NCBI RefSeq assembly: GCF_017311415.1
Contig: NZ_JAEKIS010000013.1
Coordinates: forward strand, 62,001-126,000
Length of the DNA stretch: 64,000 nt
Direction of reading: 5' to 3'
Origin: Salipiger abyssi
GTDB lineage: Bacteria > Pseudomonadota > Alphaproteobacteria > Rhodobacterales > Rhodobacteraceae
Part shown: positions 56,995 through 64,000 of the stretch, in pieces
How the letters are laid out: the number at the start of each line of letters is the position of its first letter
Position numbering within the stretch: the first letter of the stretch is position 1
Program-made: the position numbers and the translations under genes
Notes under the pieces: model-generated
Told to the model about the DNA's origin: nothing
Seen by the model: the letters and a program-made list of their open reading frames with translations, nothing else
Databases searched by the model: none

Positions 56995-57777
56995 ATGAAG
57001 ATCGCCAGCTTCAACATCAACGGCGTCAAGGCACGCATCGCGGCCCTGAGCGACTGGCTGGACGAGGCCAAGCCCGACGTGGCGCTGCTCCAGGAGATCA
57101 AATCCGTCGACGAGGCCTTCCCGCGCGAGCATTTCGAAGAGCGCGGCTATCAGGTCGAAACCCACGGTCAGAAAGGCTTCAACGGCGTCGCGATTCTGTC
57201 GAAACTGCCGCTGGAGGACGTCACCCGCGGCCTGCCCGGCGATGACGAGGACGAGCAGGCGCGCTGGATCGAGGCGACGGTGGTGGGCGACACCCACGCG
57301 CTGCGGCTCTGCGGGCTCTACCTGCCCAACGGCAACCCGGCGCCGGGGCCGAAATACGACTACAAGCTCGCCTGGATGGAGCGCATGGAGGCGCGCGCCC
57401 GCGCCCTGCTGGACGAGGAAATGCCGTTCCTCATGGCCGGCGATTACAACGTGATTCCGCAGGCTGAGGACGCGGCGAAACCCGAGGCCTGGGAAGAGGA
57501 TGCGCTTTACCTGCCGCAGACCCGCGCCGCCTTTCGCCGGATCCTCAACCTGGGATTCACCGAAGCGTTTCGCACCCGCCACCCCGGCCCCGGGCATTAC
57601 TCCTTCTGGGATTACCAGGCCGGCGCCTGGCAGCGCAACAACGGCATCCGCATCGACCATGTCCTGCTCTCGCCGCAGGCCGCCGATCTGATGACCGATG
57701 TGCAGATCGACCGCGAGATCCGGGGCCGCGAAAAGCCCTCCGACCACGTCCCGGTCTGGGTCGAGTTGGCATGCTGA
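56995..57777 (+). CDS. xthA: Exodeoxyribonuclease III
   Basis: 260 aa. AP endonuclease/3'-exonuclease for base-excision repair. MKIASFNINGVKARI, LLQEIKSVDEAF (metal Glu34), MAGDYNVIP (Asp-x-Asn) and the C-terminal DHVPVWVEL active-site His are all present. GCGGAGGGCTCC precedes the ATG at 56995. The gene upstream start at 56959 in the open frame is ignored. The next gene is bolA, 79 bp downstream. Confidence 0.96.
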   Translation: MKIASFNINGVKARIAALSDWLDEAKPDVALLQEIKSVDEAFPREHFEERGYQVETHGQKGFNGVAILSKLPLEDVTRGLPGDDEDEQARWIEATVVGDTHALRLCGLYLPNGNPAPGPKYDYKLAWMERMEARARALLDEEMPFLMAGDYNVIPQAEDAAKPEAWEEDALYLPQTRAAFRRILNLGFTEAFRTRHPGPGHYSFWDYQAGAWQRNNGIRIDHVLLSPQAADLMTDVQIDREIRGREKPSDHVPVWVELAC

Positions 57778-57856
57778 CATGCGGCGCATGCTTGCGTAGG
57801 TGCGGCATGGGGCTTACATCTGAGTGACAGGACACTGAACAGCGGAGTTTCGCCAC

Positions 57857-58099
57857 ATGGCCATCGAAGCGACGGAGATCGAGCAGCTGATACGGGCCGC
57901 CTTTCCCGATGCGAAGATCACAATCACCGACCTTGCGGGGGACAGCAATCACTATGCTGCCGAGGTGATCGACGAGAGCTTTCGTGGCAAGAACCGCGTT
58001 CAGCAGCAGCGCGCGGTCTATGCCGCGCTGAAGGGCAAGATGGACGGCAATAACGGCGCGCTGCACGCGCTTGCGCTGACCACCAAGTCGCCCGACTGA
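57857..58099 (+). CDS. bolA: BolA family protein
   Basis: 80 aa. BolA fold with SNHYAAEVIDESFRGKNRVQQQRAVYAALKGKM, where the HYxxxVxxxxFxGxxxVxRHRxVY signature is seen in modified form (QQQR for RHR). It pairs with monothiol glutaredoxin through a shared [2Fe-2S] cluster in iron signalling. grxD is the next gene, 127 bp downstream on the same strand, which supports this pairing. Confidence 0.93.
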   Translation: MAIEATEIEQLIRAAFPDAKITITDLAGDSNHYAAEVIDESFRGKNRVQQQRAVYAALKGKMDGNNGALHALALTTKSPD

Positions 58100-58226
58100 T
58101 GACAGAGCCAAGCGGCCTGCTCGGCGTATCCACATGGTGCGCGGATCTGGCCGGCTTCATGAGACACGGCTCGCGATACTGGCGGGCCAGGCGCGCGAAA
58201 GAGCGGCGCCTCGTAAGGAGAACACG

Positions 58227-58589
58227 ATGACCGACGCGAAGACGACGATCGACGACACGGTGAAAGCCAATGATGTGGTGCTGTTCATGAAAGGCACCAA
58301 GACCCAGCCGCAATGCGGCTTTTCCAGCCGCGTTGCGGGCGTGCTGAATTACATGGGGGTGGATTTCCTCGATGTGAACGTGCTGGCCGACGACGGGATC
58401 CGTCAGGGCATCAAGGATTATTCCGACTGGCCGACCATCCCGCAGCTCTATGTGAAGGGCGAATTCGTCGGCGGCTGCGACATCATCACCGAGATGACTC
58501 TGTCGGGTGAGCTCGACCAGCTCTTCGAGACCAGCGGCGTGACCTATAACAAGGATGCCGCCGAGAAGATCCGCGAAGCCAACGCCTGA
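58227..58589 (+). CDS. grxD: Monothiol glutaredoxin (Grx4 type)
   Basis: 120 aa. Active site QCGFS with Cys30; KGTKTQPQCGFSSRVAGVL, WPTIPQLYVKGEFVGGCDI and the C-terminal helix are typical. Binds [2Fe-2S] with glutathione and partners BolA. AAGGAGAACACG directly precedes the ATG at 58227. A clean terminator follows. Confidence 0.96.
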   Translation: MTDAKTTIDDTVKANDVVLFMKGTKTQPQCGFSSRVAGVLNYMGVDFLDVNVLADDGIRQGIKDYSDWPTIPQLYVKGEFVGGCDIITEMTLSGELDQLFETSGVTYNKDAAEKIREANA

Positions 58590-58615
58590 GGGCACACCCT
58601 GCCCCGGCGATTGGG

Positions 58616-58642
58616 AAAAGCAGCCCCCGGGGCTGCTTTTTT
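58616..58642 (+). terminator. Rho-independent terminator after grxD
   Basis: AAAAGCAGCC / GGCTGCTTTT hairpin around CCCGG, with the TTTTTT run at its 3' side. 27 bp after the grxD stop. Confidence 0.9.
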
Positions 58643-58715
58643 CATTCCGGGATAGGGGTTAGCGCTGAGCGCGGGTATTTCGGGATATCCCGAAACGATA
58701 GGGAAAGGCGCTGAA

Positions 58716-59219
58716 ATGCCAGAGATCGAGATTCGCGACGCCCGCGCGGCGGAGGAGCTGGCAGCGGTACGCGCGCTCTGCATGGATTACCGTAGGCACC
58801 TCGCCGAACACGACCCGATGGGCCGCGTGCTGGTCGACAGCTTCTATCCCGAAGCGGCCTATGCCGAGACGCTGGCCAGACTGCCCGAGGGGCATGACGC
58901 GGTGCTGCTGGCAATGGCCGGAGGCAGCCCCGTCGGCTGCGCCATGTCGCACGCGCTGGAGGATGGCAGCTGCGAGATCAAGCGGCTCTATGTGGCGCCC
59001 GAAGGCCGGGGCAAGGGTGCCGCCCGCGCGCTGGTGCAGGAGCTGCTGGCGCGCGCCAGGGCACGCGGCCAGAGCCGCGCCCTGCTCGACACGATGAAGA
59101 CCCTGCATGCGGCCCGCGCGCTCTATCTTGCCATGGGGTTTCGCGAATGCGGACCCTACCTGACCTATGCGCCCGGTGAGGCCGAAGAGCTGTGCTTTTT
59201 CGAGATGCCTTTGACGTAA
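58716..59219 (+). CDS. GNAT acetyltransferase
   Basis: 167 aa. EIKRLYVAPEGRGKGAARALVQELLARARARGQSRALLDTMKTLHAARALYLAMGFRECGPY is a full GNAT core with acetyl-CoA loop RGKGAA. Substrate unknown; small-molecule or protein N-acetylation both possible. Separated from grxD by the terminator and from the convergent ccmE by a second hairpin. Confidence 0.88.
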   Translation: MPEIEIRDARAAEELAAVRALCMDYRRHLAEHDPMGRVLVDSFYPEAAYAETLARLPEGHDAVLLAMAGGSPVGCAMSHALEDGSCEIKRLYVAPEGRGKGAARALVQELLARARARGQSRALLDTMKTLHAARALYLAMGFRECGPYLTYAPGEAEELCFFEMPLT

Positions 59220-59224
59220 AACGC

Positions 59225-59249
59225 AAAAGGCGCGCCCAAACGGCGCGCC
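59225..59249 (-). terminator. Terminator of ccmE (shared hairpin)
   Basis: Two GGCGCGCC arms (59229-59236, 59242-59249) around CAAAC, read on the minus strand with TTTT after it. It lies between the convergent acetyltransferase and ccmE stops. Confidence 0.6.
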
Positions 59250-59295
59250 CTCGATCAGCTCAGCCCTTTTTCGGGTGTTCCCGAAAGACCGAAGC

Positions 59296-59745
59296 TCAGC
59301 TGCTGGGCTCCTTGTAGACCCCCTGCTCCTTCAGCGCGTCCATCACCTCTTTCGGCATATAGGTCTCGTCATGCTTGGCGAGGATCTCCGAGGCCTTGAA
59401 CACCCCGTCCACATAGCGCCCGGTGCCCACCATGCCCTGGTTTTCCGAGAAGAGATCCGGCAGCACACCGGCAAAGATCACCGGGACAGTGGCGCCGCCA
59501 TCGGTCACGTTGAAGCGGATCTCGTGACCGTCGCCGCGAATGAGCGAGCCCTCTTCCACCAGACCGCCGATGCGGAAGGTCTCGTTCGGCGAGGGCGGCT
59601 CCTCCATCACCTGGCTGGGCGAGCGGAAGAAGTTGATGCCGTCGCGCATCGCATAGCCGATCAGCGCGGTGGAGATCACCAGCGCCACGGCGGCGAGCGC
59701 AACCACCTGGATGCGGCGCTGCTTCTTCAGCGATTTGAGCGACAT
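59296..59745 (-). CDS. ccmE: Cytochrome c maturation protein CcmE
   Basis: 149 aa. One N-terminal anchor (about 12-32) and a periplasmic OB fold. The haem-binding His is H125 in AKHDETYMP, with Tyr129 as ligand. CcmE takes haem from CcmC/D and hands it to CcmF; ccmF and ccmH are 26 kb away in this window, so the ccm genes are split. Ends in the terminator hairpin at 59225-59249. Confidence 0.97.
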   Translation of the reverse strand: MSLKSLKKQRRIQVVALAAVALVISTALIGYAMRDGINFFRSPSQVMEEPPSPNETFRIGGLVEEGSLIRGDGHEIRFNVTDGGATVPVIFAGVLPDLFSENQGMVGTGRYVDGVFKASEILAKHDETYMPKEVMDALKEQGVYKEPSS

Positions 59746-59859
59746 GGTGCCTCCTCCTACCCGAGTCCGCCGCGGATGTTCATCAGCTTACACTATATGG
59801 CATTCAAAAGCCCGGATGTAAGTGCGCCAGATCAAATTGCGGCGCCCTGACGCGGGGGC

Positions 59860-60672
59860 TCAGGCCGCCTCGAACGCGATCTCGCGGCGCAGGAAGCGTG
59901 TCGCATGGCGCGACACCTTGCGCGGGTCGCCGGTGGTGAGAAAGCGCGTCTCGCTGCCCGAGCCCAGCATGTCGGGATGGCGCTGGAGATAATCCGCCAG
60001 CGACTCGGCCACCAGATTGGCCTGCGAATAGACCGAGACCTCCGGCCCCAGCGCGTCCTGAAAGATGTCCTGCATCAGCGGGTAATGCGTGCAGCCGAGA
60101 ATCGCCGCCTGCGGCGTCGGCATCTTGCGCTTGAGCGCGTCCACATGCGAGCGCACCAGCGCCTCGGCGAGGATCATGTCGCCCTCTTCGATCGCGTCGA
60201 CAAGCCCGCCGCAGGCCTGCGCCTCCACATCCACGCCGATGGCGCGGAAGGCCAGCTCGCGCTGAAAAGCGCGGCTGCGCACGGTGGCGGGCGTGGCGAA
60301 CAGCGCCACATGCTGCACGCCCACCTCGCGCGGGGGCGAGTTGTCGCCCCATTGCCGTTCGGTCATCGCCTCGATCAGCGGCACAAAGACCCCCAGCACG
60401 CGCTTGTCGCGGGGGATCCAGCTCTCCTGCATCCGGCGCAGCGCGGCGGCAGAGGCGGTGTTGCAGGCGAGGATCACCAGATCGCAGCCCGCCTCCCAGA
60501 TCCGCTCCACCGCAGCGGTGGTAAGGTTGTAGATATCGTCTGCATCGCGCACGCCATAAGGCGCGTTGGCGGTGTCGGCGAAATAGACGAAAGGCACCTC
60601 GGGCAGCCGCTTGGCCACCGCGTCGAGCACCGTCAGCCCGCCCAGTCCGGAATCGAACACACCTACCGCCAT
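59860..60672 (-). CDS. murI: Glutamate racemase
   Basis: 270 aa. Supplies D-glutamate for peptidoglycan. Both catalytic Cys are present: C70 in ACNTASA and C194 in GCTHYPL, with [11 protein letters not shown] at the N-terminus. ATG at 60672 (MAVGVFDSG) after GGAGG; the open frame begins 21 bp earlier. It follows the indolepyruvate oxidoreductase gene on the same strand, 98 bp apart. No signal or unusual insertion. Confidence 0.95.
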   Translation of the reverse strand: MAVGVFDSGLGGLTVLDAVAKRLPEVPFVYFADTANAPYGVRDADDIYNLTTAAVERIWEAGCDLVILACNTASAAALRRMQESWIPRDKRVLGVFVPLIEAMTERQWGDNSPPREVGVQHVALFATPATVRSRAFQRELAFRAIGVDVEAQACGGLVDAIEEGDMILAEALVRSHVDALKRKMPTPQAAILGCTHYPLMQDIFQDALGPEVSVYSQANLVAESLADYLQRHPDMLGSGSETRFLTTGDPRKVSRHATRFLRREIAFEAA

Positions 60673-60770
60673 CTGCCTGCCTCCGCCTCGCACGCCGCGC
60701 GAGTCGCGCGGCGCTGTTTTGCTCTTAGGCAGGTTGTGCCGGAAAATCCATTCCGACGGAAGCCGCAGAC

Positions 60771-63700
60771 CTATTCGGCGGCCTGCGCGAGCGGCGCCCC
60801 GCCCTGACGGATCGCCGCGAGCAGCTCCTCGCGGCGCTTGGCGGCCTGCTGCTGGTTCTTCTCCTTCACCGGGCCGAAACCGCGGATCGACAGCGGCAGC
60901 TCGGCCAGCGCGACGGTGGCGTCTAGCGTCTCGGGCGTGACCTTGGGCAGCACCTCGGCCATATCGGCCTCGTATTCGGCGATCAGCGCGCGCTCCATCT
61001 TGCGCTCCGCCGTGCGCCCGAACGGATCGAGCGGCGTGCCGCGCAGACCCTTGAGCTTTGCCAGCACACCGAAGCCGCGCAACATGCCCTCGCCATAGCG
61101 CTTCTTGACCGGGCGGCCGTCGGGGCCGGTCTTCGACAGCATCGGCGGCGCCAGGTGGAAGGACATCTTGAACCCGTCCTCGAAGGTCGCGAGCGCCTTG
61201 TCATGAGTCTCCAGATGCAGCCGCGCCACCTCGTACTCGTCCTTGTAGGCGAGCAGCTTGTGATAGCCCTTGGCCAGCGCCTCGCGCAGGCGCGTGTCCT
61301 CGGCCTGATCGAGCATCCGGCGATAGCGCTTGGCCAGCCGCTTGCCCTGATAGGCGATGAGATGGTTTTCGCGGAAGGCGATCTTTTCGTCGAGCGTCTT
61401 GGGCTTGTCGACGACATTCGGCGTCAGCAGCCGCGCCGCCTCTTCGGGATGCAGTGTGGCCCAGCGGCCGATCTCGAAGGCGCGCAGGTTCTTCTCCACC
61501 GCCGCGCCGTTCAGCTCCACCGCCCGGGCGATGGCATCATGCGGCACCGGGACCAGCCCCCGCTGCCAGGCGGCGCCGAGGATCATCATGTTGGAAAAGA
61601 TCGAATCGCCCAGCGTCGCGCGCGCCAGCTCGCTGGCGTCGAAAAGCTGCACCCGGTCCTGCATCCGCGCCTCGAGCGCCAGCTTCAGCCGGTCGGAGGG
61701 CAGTGCGAATTCGGTGTCGCGGGTGAAATCGCCGGTGATGATCTCGTGGCTGTTGACCACCGCACCGGTGCGGCCCGCGCGGGTCAGACCCAGCGTCTTG
61801 GCGCCGGCGCTCACCACCAGATCGCCGCCGATCAGCGCGTCGGCCTCGCCGATGGCCACGCGCACCGCCGAGATATCCTCGGGGCGATTGGCCAGCCGCA
61901 AGTGGATATGCACCGCACCGCCCTTCTGCGCGAGCCCGGCCATTTCCATCATGCCGGCGCCGAGCCCGGCGATCTGCGCCGCCTGCGCCAGCACCGCACC
62001 GATGGTCACCACACCGGTGCCGCCGACGCCGGTGATCACCACGTTATGGGTGCCGTCGATCTCGGGAAGCTGCGGCGTGGGCATGTCGGGCAGCTCAAGC
62101 GCGGTGGTCTCTCCCTTGCGGATCTTCGCCCCCTCCAGCGTCACGAAGCTCGGGCAGAAGCCTTTCAGGCAGGAGAAATCCTTGTTGCAGCTCGACTGGT
62201 CGATGGCGCGCTTGCGGCCAAGCTCGGTCTCTTCCGGCACGATGGCGACGCAGTTCGACTGCACGCCGCAATCGCCGCAGCCCTCGCAGACATCGGTGTT
62301 GATGAACACGCGCTGGTCGGGATCGGGGAACTTGCCGCGCTTGCGGCGGCGGCGCTTCTCGGCGGCGCAGGTCTGCACATAGACAATGGCCGAAACACCC
62401 TCGATCTCGGCAAAGCGTTTTTGCACCGTGTCCATCTCGGCGCGCTCGTGTTTCTCGATGCCCTTGGGAAAGGCGTCGAGGTCGATCTCTTCCTTCTCGT
62501 CATAGACCAGAGCGACGTGTTTCACCCCCATCGCCAGCAGTTCCTCGGTGATCTGCTGCGCGCTCAGCCCGCCCTCGTTCTGCTGACCACCGGTCATGGC
62601 GACCGCATCGTTGAAGAGGATCTTGTAGGTGATGCTGGTGCCCGCCGCGACGGCGGCGCGAATGGCCTGTACGCCCGAATGGTTGTAGGTGCCGTCACCG
62701 AGATTCTGGAAGACATGCCTGGTGGTCGAGAACGGCGCCTCGCCGATCCAGTTCGCGCCCTCGCCGCCCATATGGGTGAAGCCGGTGGTCTCGCGGTCCA
62801 TCCACTGCACCATGTAATGACAGCCGATCCCGGCATAGCCACGGCTGCCCTCGGGCAGCTTGGTGGAGGTGTTGTGCGGGCAGCCGGAACAGAAATAGGG
62901 CAGCCGCGCCGCGAGATCCTCGGCATTGTCGGATTTACGCGCATCGGCGAGCGACCGGAGCGCCGCCCTGATGCCATCGGTGCCGCGTCCCTCCTCGATC
63001 AGGATGTCGCCGAGCCGTTCTGCGATCATGATCGGATCGAGCGCCGCCTTGGTCTGGAACAGCTCCGGCCCGTGCATCGAACCGGCGCCGCCACCCTTGT
63101 GCCAGCCCCAGACGCGGCGGCCCCGGCGGTCGTCAAAGATCGCCTCCTTGACCTGCACCTCGATGAGCTTGCGCTTTTCCTCGACGACGACGATCAGGTC
63201 GAGCCCCTCGGCCCAGTCGTGGAAGCCCTTCATATCGAGCGGAAACACCTGCCCGACCTTGTAGGTGGTGATGCCGAGCCGCTCGGCCTCGTCGGCGTCG
63301 ATGCCCAGCAGCGCCAGCGCGTGTTCGAGATCGAGCCAGTTCTTGCCCGCCGCGACAAAGCCGATCTTGGCGCCGGGCTTGCCCCACATGCGCTTGTCCA
63401 TGCGGTTGGCGTGGGAAAACGCCTCTGCCGCAAAGCGCTTGTAGTCGATCATCCGCGCTTCCTGGTCGTGCGGATTGTCGCCGAGCCGGATATTGAGCCC
63501 GCCAGGCGGCATGTCGAACTGCGGCAGAACCAGCGACATGCGGTCGGGGCGGCCATCGACCACCGAAGTGGCCTCGACCGTGTCCTTCATGGTCTTGAGC
63601 CCGACCCAGACACCGGCAAAGCGCGACAGCGCATAGCCATATACACCGTAGTCGATGATTTCCTGCACGCCGGCGGGCGAGACCACCGGCATATAGGCAT

Positions 63701-64000
63701 CCACCATCGCCCATTCCGACTGATGCAGCACGGTGGAGCTTTCGCCGGTATGGTCGTCGCCCATGGCCATGAGCACGCCGCCGTGTTTCGAGGTGCCCGC
63801 CATATTGGCGTGCCGCATCACGTCGCCAGAGCGGTCGATCCCCGGCCCCTTGCCGTACCAGAGCCCGAAGACCCCGTCATATTTGCCTTCGCCACGCAGC
63901 TCGGCCTGCTGGCTGCCCCATAGGGCGGTTGCGGCCAGGTCTTCGTTCAGACCTTCCTGAAAGACGATATCGTTTTTCGTCAGGTATTTGCCGGCACGCC
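60771..64000 (-). CDS. Fused indolepyruvate ferredoxin oxidoreductase, 5' end cut by window edge
   Basis: The last about 1075 residues are visible; the frame continues without a stop to the right edge. Oxidises aryl or branched pyruvates to acyl-CoA, passing electrons to ferredoxin. The visible part has the TPP-binding [14 protein letters not shown]...[10 protein letters not shown] region, the [4Fe-4S] cysteines CEGCGDC and [15 protein letters not shown], and the gamma-subunit-like domain [23 protein letters not shown]. Alpha, beta and gamma parts are on one chain, the alphaproteobacterial form. The ATG/GTG starts inside (63821) are not true starts. Confidence 0.92.
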   Translation of the reverse strand, partial: RAGKYLTKNDIVFQEGLNEDLAATALWGSQQAELRGEGKYDGVFGLWYGKGPGIDRSGDVMRHANMAGTSKHGGVLMAMGDDHTGESSTVLHQSEWAMVDAYMPVVSPAGVQEIIDYGVYGYALSRFAGVWVGLKTMKDTVEATSVVDGRPDRMSLVLPQFDMPPGGLNIRLGDNPHDQEARMIDYKRFAAEAFSHANRMDKRMWGKPGAKIGFVAAGKNWLDLEHALALLGIDADEAERLGITTYKVGQVFPLDMKGFHDWAEGLDLIVVVEEKRKLIEVQVKEAIFDDRRGRRVWGWHKGGGAGSMHGPELFQTKAALDPIMIAERLGDILIEEGRGTDGIRAALRSLADARKSDNAEDLAARLPYFCSGCPHNTSTKLPEGSRGYAGIGCHYMVQWMDRETTGFTHMGGEGANWIGEAPFSTTRHVFQNLGDGTYNHSGVQAIRAAVAAGTSITYKILFNDAVAMTGGQQNEGGLSAQQITEELLAMGVKHVALVYDEKEEIDLDAFPKGIEKHERAEMDTVQKRFAEIEGVSAIVYVQTCAAEKRRRRKRGKFPDPDQRVFINTDVCEGCGDCGVQSNCVAIVPEETELGRKRAIDQSSCNKDFSCLKGFCPSFVTLEGAKIRKGETTALELPDMPTPQLPEIDGTHNVVITGVGGTGVVTIGAVLAQAAQIAGLGAGMMEMAGLAQKGGAVHIHLRLANRPEDISAVRVAIGEADALIGGDLVVSAGAKTLGLTRAGRTGAVVNSHEIITGDFTRDTEFALPSDRLKLALEARMQDRVQLFDASELARATLGDSIFSNMMILGAAWQRGLVPVPHDAIARAVELNGAAVEKNLRAFEIGRWATLHPEEAARLLTPNVVDKPKTLDEKIAFRENHLIAYQGKRLAKRYRRMLDQAEDTRLREALAKGYHKLLAYKDEYEVARLHLETHDKALATFEDGFKMSFHLAPPMLSKTGPDGRPVKKRYGEGMLRGFGVLAKLKGLRGTPLDPFGRTAERKMERALIAEYEADMAEVLPKVTPETLDATVALAELPLSIRGFGPVKEKNQQQAAKRREELLAAIRQGGAPLAQAAE

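Overview
The window is GC-rich chromosomal DNA from an alphaproteobacterium, most likely Rhodobacteraceae (Roseobacter/Salipiger-like). The evidence is the dusB(nifR3)-ntrB-ntrC-ntrY-ntrX order with an NtrC lacking GAFTGA, a CtrA/SciP pair, a holin-endolysin pair of the gene-transfer-agent type, fused ispDF, a zwf-pgl-pgi operon and a fused indolepyruvate oxidoreductase. Genes are densely packed, with many ATGA-type stop/start overlaps. I see no rRNA, tRNA, CRISPR array, insertion sequence or integrase. The genes at both edges are cut: a lipoprotein gene on the left loses its 3' end and the indolepyruvate oxidoreductase on the right loses its 5' end.

Layout. 1-7.7 kb: nitrogen two-component cascade (minus strand). 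7.9-10 kb: isoprenoid, phospholipid and NMN-deamidase genes. 10-11.5 kb: two c-type cytochromes. 11.8-18.3 kb: purine salvage, tRNA modification (trmFO, gluQ), hisI, a NifU-like protein and a soluble chemoreceptor. 18.3-25.6 kb: genome maintenance and cell cycle, namely a 39-aa membrane peptide behind a LexA-type box, recG, ligA, ctrA, sciP and mnmA. 25.6-31 kb: a structured non-coding spacer, esterase, alkA-like, cobK, an MFS carrier, a PaaG-like hydratase/isomerase and a DUF2087 regulator. 30.7-34.5 kb: ccmFH and the holin/endolysin cassette. 34.6-44.8 kb: cupin, PRC-barrel protein, zwf-pgl-pgi, nucleoside hydrolase, pirin, selO and a DUF533 protein. 44.9-51 kb: EamA carrier, a polyamine-type ABC importer without a binding-protein gene, and a cation/proton antiporter. 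51.1-64 kb: dgt, erpA, an Hsp70-like protein, a repeat-peptide operon, xthA, bolA-grxD, ccmE, murI and the indolepyruvate oxidoreductase.

The most unusual object is the minus-strand operon at 54120-56655. It encodes a 174-aa protein with the heptad FTSGAAP repeated at an exact 60-bp period (eight starts, the last cut to FTSGA by the stop codon), then a soluble protein I do not recognise, then an EamA exporter overlapping it by 4 bp. A hairpin separates the repeat gene from the other two. This looks like a precursor/accessory/exporter unit, but its function is unknown.

Other points: a 39-aa single-span membrane protein behind a GAAC-N7-GAAC box resembles known SOS-induced small membrane proteins in size and setting. 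The same motif lies in the ctrA leader, next to a CtrA-type site between sciP and ctrA. A nested palindrome of about 54 bp lies downstream of mnmA, and a 23-bp palindromic repeat occurs four times.
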